A stretch of 45,168 nt of DNA, from the NCBI GenBank assembly GCA_025923995.1, contig JAICEW010000008.1, positions 1-45,168 on the forward strand, read 5' to 3'. Below the pieces are notes generated by a model that saw only the letters and a program-made list of their open reading frames with translations, was not told the DNA's origin and ran no database searches. The stretch comes from Vicinamibacteria bacterium (GTDB lineage: Bacteria; Acidobacteriota; Vicinamibacteria; Fen-336). Shown here in pieces: positions 38,459 through 45,168 of the stretch (positions within the stretch are counted from its first letter, which is position 1; each line of letters starts with the position of its first letter). The position numbers were made by a program, and so were the translations under genes.

Positions 38459-40312
38459 TCAACCCGCGGGCCGCACGGCGGCCGCGGGAGGGCTCGTTGG
38501 TAGACCGAACAGCCTCAGCTCGGCGACGCCCCACCGCCGCGGGCCGCGCCGGGTGAGCGCGAGCCGCACGACGCGGGCACGAACCGGGGGACTCATCAGG
38601 AAGACCTGGCTGGGCTCCTGCATCCGCGCGCGCTGGTCCTCGGCGCGGCCGGGCAGCGAGGGCGCCTCGCGGAAGTCGAAACCGTCGGTGGACACCAGGA
38701 CGCGCAGCTCACGCGCCGCGAACTTCGGGTCGTCGCCCAGGAGCAGCTCGATCCGCCCGAGGGTGAACTCCTGTCCCAGGTCGGCGGCGATCCAGTCGCC
38801 GACCTGCTGCGGACCCGCCGTGCGCCAGGAGGGATGGGCGCGCCCGTCGACGAGCGCGCCCAGCCCTTCGCTGCCCTCCGAGCTCGCGAGCACCGTGGCC
38901 GCGAGCGGGATCGGCTCGTAGGCCGGCTTGAGCGCGCGCGGCACGGCGTAGACCGCGATGGGAGGGCCCTGCACGCGGGTCTCGGGATCGGCGCGGAAGG
39001 CGAGCGAGAGGCCGTCGAGCGCCCCCGGCTCCGCCTGCGGTCCGGCCACGACGTAGTCGGACTCGATGGCCTGCGCCCGCCGGTCGGCGCCGATCCGCTC
39101 GACCTCCAGGACCTCGTAGCGCGCGCCGTCCAGGCCGAAGAGCGGCACGTCGCTCAGGACGCGCGAGCCGGCCGGCACCTGCGTCTGCATGAAGTCGAGC
39201 GCGCGGTCGCGCGTGCCAGGGGCCGCCACCTGCTGCAGCCAGGGGATCGTCTGCACCAGCGGGAACGCCGCGCAGGCGGCGGCGGCCAGCGCCGCGCCGC
39301 GCACGCGGTGCGCGAGTGCCGCTCCCCCCACCCCCGCCAGCGCGAAGGCCGAGGCGAGAGCCGGCAGCAGGAACCGGTCGCGGCGGAAGTCCGACGTCGA
39401 GAGGACGAGGATCGCGGTCAGCGGGAGCAGCAGCAGGGGCCACATCTCGCGCGGCCGCGTGAGGAGCGCCACCACTCCCACCACCGACAGGGCCGTGCCC
39501 GGCCAGCCCAGCGCCCGCACCCACACGGCCAGGTACTCGAGCGCCATCACGTGGTACGCGACCGGACCGTCCGCCCGCTGGACGTAGTGGTAGTCGAACT
39601 GCACCGTCGCCCCGGCCAGGAAGTCCGAAAAACGCCAGAAGACGACCGGCGTGAAGAGCGCGAGCACGGCCAGGGCCACGAGCCCAGACCGCGCCATCGA
39701 CGCCAAGCGCGGGCCCGGCGCCAGCAGCCGCGCCACGAAGTAGGAGGGCATCAGGAACACGGCCGAGAACTTGATCGCGCCGGCGAGGCCCAGCGCCACT
39801 CCCGTCAGCAGGTCGGGCCCGAGGGTCTCGCCCAGGCGACGGAAGGAGAGCAGGGCCAGGAAGCTCGCCGCCTGCAGCAGCACGTCGGGGCGGAAGACGT
39901 GCGCGGTCTCCACCGCCACCGGCGACACCGCCAGCGCGAGGGCGGACACCAGCCCTCCCGCGACTCCCGCCAGGTCGCGCCCCAGCGCGTACGCGAGCAG
40001 GCAGCACAAGGCACCCGTGGCCGCGACCAGCAGGCGGGCCCCGTAGTACGACGCGGCCTCGGGCTGCGGCTGGCCGACCAGGGCCATGACCGGCGCCAGC
40101 GCGAAGAAGGAGAAGCCGGGGTACTCGTAGAAGCCGTGGTCCAGGCTCCGCTCGTGCGCCATGCGGTGCGCGTTCTCGACGAAGACCCGCTCGTCGATGT
40201 GCGGCGGGTGCCGCAGGCCGGCGTCCAGGCCCCACAGGCGCAGGCCGAGCGCCAGCAGGACGATACCGAGGAGCGCGAGCCGGGCGGCGGGCGACGAGGG
40301 GGCCCGGGACAT
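38459..40312 (-). CDS. GT39-type membrane glycosyltransferase with C-terminal discoidin (F5/8 type C) domain
   Basis: 617 residues from the ATG at 40312. About ten helices; the first loop contains HIDERVFVENAHRM with the D-E pair expected in GT-C enzymes, and VETAHVFRPDVLLQ is typical of the PMT_2/ArnT-like group. The last 150 residues (from about 465) form a discoidin-like beta sandwich: TVLASSEGSEGLGALVDGRAHPSWRT, GDWIAADLGQEFTLGRIELLLGD, LRVLVSTDGFDFREA, RVVRLALTRRGPRRWGVAELRLFG. The exported carbohydrate-binding domain may hold the glycan acceptor. It follows the membrane protein gene at 40330 by 17 bases. Confidence 0.82.
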   Translation of the reverse strand: MSRAPSSPAARLALLGIVLLALGLRLWGLDAGLRHPPHIDERVFVENAHRMAHERSLDHGFYEYPGFSFFALAPVMALVGQPQPEAASYYGARLLVAATGALCCLLAYALGRDLAGVAGGLVSALALAVSPVAVETAHVFRPDVLLQAASFLALLSFRRLGETLGPDLLTGVALGLAGAIKFSAVFLMPSYFVARLLAPGPRLASMARSGLVALAVLALFTPVVFWRFSDFLAGATVQFDYHYVQRADGPVAYHVMALEYLAVWVRALGWPGTALSVVGVVALLTRPREMWPLLLLPLTAILVLSTSDFRRDRFLLPALASAFALAGVGGAALAHRVRGAALAAAACAAFPLVQTIPWLQQVAAPGTRDRALDFMQTQVPAGSRVLSDVPLFGLDGARYEVLEVERIGADRRAQAIESDYVVAGPQAEPGALDGLSLAFRADPETRVQGPPIAVYAVPRALKPAYEPIPLAATVLASSEGSEGLGALVDGRAHPSWRTAGPQQVGDWIAADLGQEFTLGRIELLLGDDPKFAARELRVLVSTDGFDFREAPSLPGRAEDQRARMQEPSQVFLMSPPVRARVVRLALTRRGPRRWGVAELRLFGLPTSPPAAAVRPAG

Positions 40313-40329
40313 GCGGGGAGGATATACCG

Positions 40330-41850
40330 TCACGGCAGGGGCCGAAGGACCAGGCCCCGAAGTTGCGGGGGCGGACCGCCCGTATCTCGCTCGAGGATCA
40401 AGAGGTTGTCCCCGCGGAGGAGCGCGTCGGCCGGCAGGCGGACGGTGACCGCATCGCCGACGCGCTCCGCCGTGAGCTCCCGGTCGAGCCAGACGCGGAG
40501 CGGACGCGCGTCGGCGGCGAAGAAGAGCGTGGCCTCGAGCGCCCGCGGCGGTCGCGCCGGTACCACCACGGCGGCGCGCGTCCCTGTCATCGCCGCGGCC
40601 CCAGCGCCTGGCTCCCACCCCTCGCGGAGGTACCAGCGCAGGCGCGGCTCGCCGCTGTCGTCCGCCGTCGCGCGCAGCGCCTCCTGCTCGACCGCCTCGC
40701 CTCGCGCGAGCCGATCGGCCGCCATCAACGTGCCGCGGCACGTGGCGAGCACGCGCGCCGCGTCGCCGTCCGCGCGCAGGTCGACGCGCCGGTAGCGGTC
40801 GAGCAGCACGAAAGGCGACAGCGCGATCGCGACCGCGGCGGCCAGCGCACCGATCCGTGCGGGCTTCGGCGTCTCGCCGGGCGGTGCCGCCTCGCGCACG
40901 TGCGGGACCACGCGATCGAGCGCCAGCATCACGAACGGCAGCAGCGCCGGCAGGACGTACACGTGCAGGCGCGGCAGGTCCGGCGCGGAGAAGTCGGACG
41001 GGTTCAGGAACGGCGCCGCGAACGCAACGAGAGCGACGTAGAGGAAGGCGAAGCGCCAGCCGCTCGGTCGCACGGCACCGATCGCGGCCACGACGGCGAC
41101 GCCCGCGAGCAGCGCCAGCGAGCCGGTCTGCGTCAAAGCCCACAAGCGCAGCCGATCCGCGAGGTCCGGGAACCCGCCCGCTGGGCTCGAGAGGTACGGC
41201 GTCCACCACAGGCGCAGGATCAGCGTGAACGCCAGCGAAGGCGCGAGCACCGCGACCATTTCGCTGGCGGCGCGCTTCCATCCGCGCTCGAGCCGCGCCA
41301 GGAAGACGGCGGGGAGCAGGACGATGAAGAACTCCTTCGAGGCCGTGCCCAGCACGCCCACGAGCGCCAGGACCGGCCAGGACGCGCGCGCCGCGAGCGC
41401 CAGCAGGAACAGCGTCTCGATGAGCAGCGTCACCGGCTCGACCAGCAGCCGGTACCGAACGATGCGCGCGACCGGATCGGACGCGAGCAGCGCGGCGGCC
41501 GCGACGGCGCTCGGCACCGTGCCATTCCCGAGACGGCGGAGCATCGCGTACGCCGCGAGCCCCGTCAGGAGCAGTGCCGCGGTGTTGACGTGCCCGAATC
41601 CCCGCGCGGCGTTCCAGGGGGAGACGTGAACGAGCCACGGCGCGAGCAGCCGGTAGCCCCACGGCGCGATCGTGAAGACGCGCGGCTCCTCGGCCATGGC
41701 CGCGTAGACGTGCCCGTCGAACGCGGGCAGGTTGAAGCGGTCGTAGAACACGTCGCGGTTCTGCCACGCGCGGAAGGCCAGGACGGCGACGCAGAGCAGC
41801 GCCGCCACGGCGACGCCCAGCGCCCGGCTGCGGTCCGGCGACGGCGCCAC
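40330..41850 (-). CDS. Polytopic membrane protein, glycosyltransferase-like
   Basis: 506 residues from a GTG at 41850 that overlaps the peroxiredoxin stop by one base. About ten helices in the first 370 residues, with a periplasmic loop near the N-terminus (RAWQNRDVFYDRFNLPAFDGHVY) and a soluble C-terminal domain (about 380-506; beta-rich, RLPADALLRGDNLLILERDTG). Overall layout matches GT-C/DUF2029-type transferases but the catalytic acidic motif is less clear than in its neighbour. No name is justified. It probably works with the GT39-type enzyme downstream in cell-surface glycan assembly. Confidence 0.68.
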   Translation of the reverse strand: MAPSPDRSRALGVAVAALLCVAVLAFRAWQNRDVFYDRFNLPAFDGHVYAAMAEEPRVFTIAPWGYRLLAPWLVHVSPWNAARGFGHVNTAALLLTGLAAYAMLRRLGNGTVPSAVAAAALLASDPVARIVRYRLLVEPVTLLIETLFLLALAARASWPVLALVGVLGTASKEFFIVLLPAVFLARLERGWKRAASEMVAVLAPSLAFTLILRLWWTPYLSSPAGGFPDLADRLRLWALTQTGSLALLAGVAVVAAIGAVRPSGWRFAFLYVALVAFAAPFLNPSDFSAPDLPRLHVYVLPALLPFVMLALDRVVPHVREAAPPGETPKPARIGALAAAVAIALSPFVLLDRYRRVDLRADGDAARVLATCRGTLMAADRLARGEAVEQEALRATADDSGEPRLRWYLREGWEPGAGAAAMTGTRAAVVVPARPPRALEATLFFAADARPLRVWLDRELTAERVGDAVTVRLPADALLRGDNLLILERDTGGPPPQLRGLVLRPLP

Positions 41851-42296
41851 TACGACGCGGCCACGCGCAGCGCCTCGGCCGAGGCCTCGGTCAGGTGCTT
41901 CTCGACGTCGCGCTCGGAGTGGAGCGCCATCCTTATTGTTCGGTCGCTCCCGACCACGAAGGTGGCCCGCTGCGCCAGCCCGACGATGGGCCAGCGCACG
42001 CCGTAGGCGCGCAGGATCGCGCCCTTGGGGTCCGCGACCAGCGGATACGTGAGGTCCAGCTCCTCGGCGAACCTCCGGCTTCGCTCCTCGTTGTCGGCGG
42101 ACACGCCGACGATCTCGACACCGCCCGCCCGCAGTCGCTCGTGCTCCCGGCAGAACCCGCCGGCCTCCCGCGTTCAGCCGGGAGTGAAGGCCCGCGGGAA
42201 GAAGAAGACGACGACCGCGTTCGTCTTCAGCAGGTCGTAGAGCGTGCGCTTGGGGTCGACGCGGAAGTCCGGGGCGGTCTCGCCGACCTTGAGCAT
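41850..42296 (-). CDS. Selenocysteine peroxiredoxin (PrxQ/BCP family, TPGU)
   Basis: From the ATG at 42296 the frame gives MLKVGETAPDFRVD and FFFPRAFTPG, meets TGA at 42174-42176, and continues TREAGGFCREHERL to a normal end (148 residues). The peroxiredoxin signature P-x3-T-x2-C is complete except that the peroxidatic cysteine is the TGA: P34, T38, U41. The conserved Arg lies in QRATFVV (R110). BCP-type resolving Cys at +5 is Gly here; a Cys at +8 (C49) could replace it. Selenocysteine peroxiredoxins with this motif are known in other bacteria. A hairpin with a GGGTTCT loop lies 11-27 bases after the TGA. It should reduce hydrogen peroxide and organic peroxides. It starts an operon with two membrane glycosyltransferase-like genes. 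An initiation at the in-frame ATG at 42104 would yield a nonfunctional fragment. Confidence 0.88.
42147..42163 (-). promoter_or_regulatory. Candidate bacterial SECIS hairpin of the TPGU peroxiredoxin
   Basis: On the minus strand CCGGC-GGGTTCT-GCCGG: five perfect pairs and a seven-base loop, starting 11 bases after the TGA. The loop closely resembles the AGGTCT loop of the E. coli fdhF SECIS, with a GGT in the same place, and the apical G is 16-18 bases after the TGA, within the known bacterial range. Confidence 0.68.
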
Positions 42297-42349
42297 CGGA
42301 GGGACACGTTAACCCCGGGTTCGGCGAATCGGCAAGCGATGCCGTCGCC

Positions 42350-42355
42350 TATACT
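42350..42355 (+). promoter_or_regulatory. -10-like hexamer before the second CHAT gene
   Basis: TATACT, ending 10 bases before the ATG at 42366, so the leader would be about 4 bases or absent. No -35 was identified. Confidence 0.4.
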
Positions 42356-42365
42356 GCCGTGCTCG

Positions 42366-45168
42366 ATGATGCGGCCCACCGTGATGGCCTTGAGCCTCGC
42401 CATCCCTCTCCTGGTCGCGTCCCCTGTGGAGCCCCAGGCGGCGCGCGCCGGCGTCGTGGTGGAGTCCGTCGGGATCGGCACCTTCGCCGAAACCGCGGGC
42501 CTCCGCGCCGGCGACGTGCTCGTCTCCTGGAGCCTGCCGAATCGCGAGGGCCAGGGGGGACCGCTGACCTCGCCCTTCGACCTCAGCCACGTGGAGATCG
42601 AGGTGGCCCCGCGCGGCCCGGTCGTGCTCGTGGGCGAGCGTGCAGGCCAGCCGCTGGAGATCCGCGTCGAAGGCGGCGAGTGGCTGGTCCGGTCGCGCCC
42701 CGTCCTCGGCGAAGGGGAGGGCACAGCCCATCGGCGCGCCGAGTCATTGGCCCGCGGCGGGCGGGTCGACGACGCCCTCGCCGTCTGGCGCGACCTGGCG
42801 GAAGCGGCGGCCGCTCGTGGCGAATGGGCGCTCGCCTGCTGGGTGATGATCCGGATGGTCGAACAGGGTCCGCCGGGACCGGCAGAGGTTTCGGAGATGG
42901 AGGCCCGGGCCGCCGATCTCTGCGCCTCGGGTGGCGCCGCGGAGAGCGTCGCTCCCGCGCATCAGGCGTTGGCTCGGGCCTGGCAGGCGCGCTACCGCTA
43001 TGCCGAGGCCGAGGCCGTCTGGCGAGAGTCCCTTCGGCTCTGGGAGGGCATGGCTCCCCGCAGCCTGGGCGCGGCCTCGGCCTGGCACGGCCTGGGCGCG
43101 ATGGTCTTCGAGCGGGGCCTGCCGAACGAGGCCGAGCCGCATCTCCGTTCCGCGCTGGCCCTCCGCGAGGAGCTCGCACCGGACAGCCTGGAAGTCGCCG
43201 CGACCCTGGCGACCCTGGGGATGGTGGGTCGCTGGCAGACGCGCCAGGACTGGGTCGCCCAAATCACGCGAGCCGCCGAGCTGAGGAAGCGGCTGGCGCC
43301 CGGCTCGCTTCCCGCGGCGGAAAGTCTCCTGCACCTCGCCTTGGCGCAGAGCGCGCAGGGGGACTACCCGAAGTTCCACACCCTCGCCCAGGAAGCGCTG
43401 TCCAGCGCATCCCGCATCGAGCCGGACGGGCCGCTTGTCGGCGCCATCCAGATCGAGATGGGCAACGCCGCCTTCTCTCGGGGCGACCTCTTGATCGCGG
43501 AAGAGCACTACCGGCGTACGCTCGCCATCGCGGAGAAGCTCGCGCCGCAGGGACGTCTGATCGCGCGGGCTCTCAACAACCTCGGCCTCATCGCCGGGTC
43601 CCGCGGGGACCTGGAAGCGGCGGCCGCGTCCTATCGGCGCGCCCTGGCCCTGTTCCGCCTCCACTGGGCCAACGCGCTCGTCACTGCGGGCGTGCTGGCG
43701 AACTATGGTGACATCCTGGCCGAGCAGGGCCGCTTCGCGGATGCGGAGCGCGTCTACGACGAGGCCCTGGCGGTGGGAGAGAGGGCGTCGCCGGGCTCGA
43801 ACACCTTCCTTTTCGTCCTGCTCAACGCGGCGGAGTTGAGCCAGCGGCGAGGCGACCAGGCGCGGTTCGAAGCGTATGCGACGCGCATCGTCGAGCTCAC
43901 CGAGCCCGTGGGCAGGATCGGCAATGCCGGCCCCGCCTATGGCGTTCGTGCGGAGCTCGCGATGAGCCGTGGGCAGCTGGCCGAAGCCGAGCAGTGGATC
44001 CGGGAGGAGATCGCGCTAACCAGTCGGTTCTACCGCGCGGGCGCCCTCAATGCCGTCGCCTACCGTCGCCTGGCGAGGCTCCACAAGATGCGGGGGGACG
44101 GAGCGGAGGCCGCGGAGGCCTACCGGCGGGCCGTGGACGCGCTCGAGTCGACGCGGGGCCGGCTGGGCGGAAGCGGCAGCGCTCGCGTGGGCTTCGGCGT
44201 CCGACATGCGCAGCTCTACCACGAAGCGATCGAGGCGCTGCTTTCGGTCGGGCGGCCGGCCGAAGCCTTCCACTGCCTGGAGCGCTCACGGGCTCGAGCC
44301 CTGCTGGACATGATGTCCGTGCGGGATCTGGCGCTCGACTCGGAGCTGCCGCCGGAGCTACGGCAGAGAAAGCGCTCCCTGGACGCGGAATACGAGGGCA
44401 CGCAGCGGGAGTTGCTGGACGCCCAGGTGGAGAAGCGGCAGGACGAGCTCGCGGACCGTCTCAAGCTGCTGGATCGGCAGCGCAAGGACGTGGCGAAGGA
44501 GGCGCGACGCATCTCACCCCGCCTGGCCATGATCGCCGATCCCCAGCCGCTCGACGTCGAGCAGGCGCGCGCGACGCTGGACTCCGAAACGGCCTTTCTC
44601 GCGTACTCCGTGGGGCCACAGCGAACCGTGCTCTTCGTGCTCGCCCCCCGCCGTGCGGGGGAGCCGGCGAAGGACGTCGAGGCCATCGTGATCGCGCTCG
44701 GCGAGGCGGAGCTGCGGCAGAGGATCGCGGCCTGGCGGCGCATGGTGGAGAGGACGGCTCCTCCCCCGGCGTTCTTCGCCGAGGGCCGTGCCCTGTACGA
44801 CCTGTTGATCGGGCCCGCCGAGCCGCTGGTCGCGCGGGCCAGGAGGCTGGTGGTCTCTCCCGACGGCCCCCTGCACCACCTGCCCTTCGCCGCCCTGCGA
44901 CGAAGCGGGGCCTACCTCGCGGAATGGAAGCCGCTGTCGCTCGTGCCCTCGGTCAGCGTGCTCGAGCAGCTCGTCGTGTCCCGCCCTCCCTCGCCGGCCG
45001 CGCCCAGCCTCGTGGCCTTTGGCGACCCCGAGGCGCCGGGCCTGCCCTCCCTGGCGGGAAGTCGCCGCGAGGTGGCCGCCCTCCGGGACGCGTTCCCGCG
45101 TGCCCAGGTCTTCCTGGGTGCCGCCGCCTCGAAGCCGCAGATGGAGGCCGTGGCGGGACGTTTCCGCT
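42366..45168 (+). CDS. Secreted PDZ/TPR/CHAT-type protein 2, partial at the window edge
   Basis: My own translation from the ATG at 42366 stays open to the right edge (about 934 residues). A signal peptide (MMRPTVMALSLAIPLLVASP) precedes a PDZ-like module (AGVVVESVGIGTFAETAGLRAGDVLVSW). A long series of TPR helices follows (about 120-640), then a charged coiled coil (RQRKRSLDAEYEGTQREL) and the N-terminal half of a CHAT domain (LVVSPDGPLHHLPFAAL, LSLVPSVSVLEQL, LVAFGDPEAPGLPSLAGS). The catalytic HFATHG and SGC motifs would lie just past the window end. It is a distant relative of the CHAT protein at 4043-7174 with a PDZ-like rather than pre-peptidase-like N-terminal part. Confidence 0.85.
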   Translation, partial: MMRPTVMALSLAIPLLVASPVEPQAARAGVVVESVGIGTFAETAGLRAGDVLVSWSLPNREGQGGPLTSPFDLSHVEIEVAPRGPVVLVGERAGQPLEIRVEGGEWLVRSRPVLGEGEGTAHRRAESLARGGRVDDALAVWRDLAEAAAARGEWALACWVMIRMVEQGPPGPAEVSEMEARAADLCASGGAAESVAPAHQALARAWQARYRYAEAEAVWRESLRLWEGMAPRSLGAASAWHGLGAMVFERGLPNEAEPHLRSALALREELAPDSLEVAATLATLGMVGRWQTRQDWVAQITRAAELRKRLAPGSLPAAESLLHLALAQSAQGDYPKFHTLAQEALSSASRIEPDGPLVGAIQIEMGNAAFSRGDLLIAEEHYRRTLAIAEKLAPQGRLIARALNNLGLIAGSRGDLEAAAASYRRALALFRLHWANALVTAGVLANYGDILAEQGRFADAERVYDEALAVGERASPGSNTFLFVLLNAAELSQRRGDQARFEAYATRIVELTEPVGRIGNAGPAYGVRAELAMSRGQLAEAEQWIREEIALTSRFYRAGALNAVAYRRLARLHKMRGDGAEAAEAYRRAVDALESTRGRLGGSGSARVGFGVRHAQLYHEAIEALLSVGRPAEAFHCLERSRARALLDMMSVRDLALDSELPPELRQRKRSLDAEYEGTQRELLDAQVEKRQDELADRLKLLDRQRKDVAKEARRISPRLAMIADPQPLDVEQARATLDSETAFLAYSVGPQRTVLFVLAPRRAGEPAKDVEAIVIALGEAELRQRIAAWRRMVERTAPPPAFFAEGRALYDLLIGPAEPLVARARRLVVSPDGPLHHLPFAALRRSGAYLAEWKPLSLVPSVSVLEQLVVSRPPSPAAPSLVAFGDPEAPGLPSLAGSRREVAALRDAFPRAQVFLGAAASKPQMEAVAGRFR

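Noticed and set aside
41850-42104. Short peroxiredoxin fragment starting at 42104
   Set aside because: It would lack the catalytic site. The frame extends upstream through the TGA to an ATG at 42296 with complete family homology.
1-45168. CRISPR array, insertion sequence or prophage
   Set aside because: No regularly spaced repeats, transposase, integrase or phage structural genes were seen. The CHAT protein therefore is not part of a CRISPR system here.

Overview
The window is about 45 kb of very GC-rich bacterial chromosome, densely packed on both strands, with many ATGA or GTGA start/stop overlaps. The gene families point to a large-genome soil or sediment bacterium, most likely Acidobacteriota (Thermoanaerobaculia- or Holophagae-like), with Myxococcota as the main alternative. 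They include zinc-less anti-sigma proteins paired with an unusual ECF sigma family, secreted TPR-CHAT proteins, an MglA GTPase, a DUF4388 protein, a Gld-type ABC transporter with DUF4340, and a small microcompartment locus. The taxonomy is inference. No rRNA, tRNA, CRISPR array, insertion sequence or prophage gene was seen.

Layout. 1-9728 (minus): a partial ketoacyl-ACP synthase III, two paralogous sigma/anti-sigma pairs, a secreted TPR-CHAT protease and a secreted multidomain trypsin-like protease. 9785-12868: universal stress protein, citrate synthase with a well-formed promoter and overlapping palindrome, and a twitch-type radical SAM protein. 12996-15403 (plus): a compact bacterial microcompartment (BMC) locus with a class II sugar-phosphate aldolase, one hexameric shell protein, three pentameric (EutN/CcmL) shell proteins and a small cysteine-rich protein that starts with an encapsulation-peptide-like helix. 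15447-22480: DNA polymerase IV, a small unknown gene, a TatT-like protein, a PIG-L deacetylase, a frameshifted lipoprotein hydrolase and a ParB-like protein. 22491-30612: MglA with a long tail, a PPIase/cytochrome c operon, two large perfect palindromes, and a four-gene Gld-like ABC operon. 30833-36788 (plus): lipoproteins, an FHA/trypsin fusion, a GT39 mannosyltransferase, a selenocysteine thioredoxin-fold protein and a DUF1624-like acyltransferase. 36789-42296 (minus): a DUF4388 protein, two glycosyltransferase-like membrane proteins and a selenocysteine peroxiredoxin. 42366 to the edge (plus): a second secreted CHAT protein, cut by the window.

The strongest unusual signals are four. (1) Two genes have an in-frame TGA exactly where a catalytic cysteine belongs (UPHC in a thioredoxin-fold protein, TPGU in a peroxiredoxin). 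Each is followed by a hairpin of SECIS type, so the organism very probably decodes selenocysteine and standard gene calls would break both genes. (2) The minimal BMC locus carries an unrecognised small Cys-rich, probably encapsulated protein and a 9-bp inverted repeat in front of the shell genes. (3) A CHAT protease with intact His/Cys dyad and a signal peptide lies directly upstream of tandem membrane anti-sigma/ECF sigma pairs, which suggests a proteolytic sigma switch. Both sigma factors have two conserved CxxxC pairs. (4) Two adjacent perfect palindromes of 28 and 30 bp share their outer arms.

How parts may work together (inference): MglA, the DUF4388 protein and the Gld-like transporter fit surface motility or polarity. 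The two selenoproteins fit a thiol peroxidase cycle. The CHAT and sigma genes fit envelope stress sensing.
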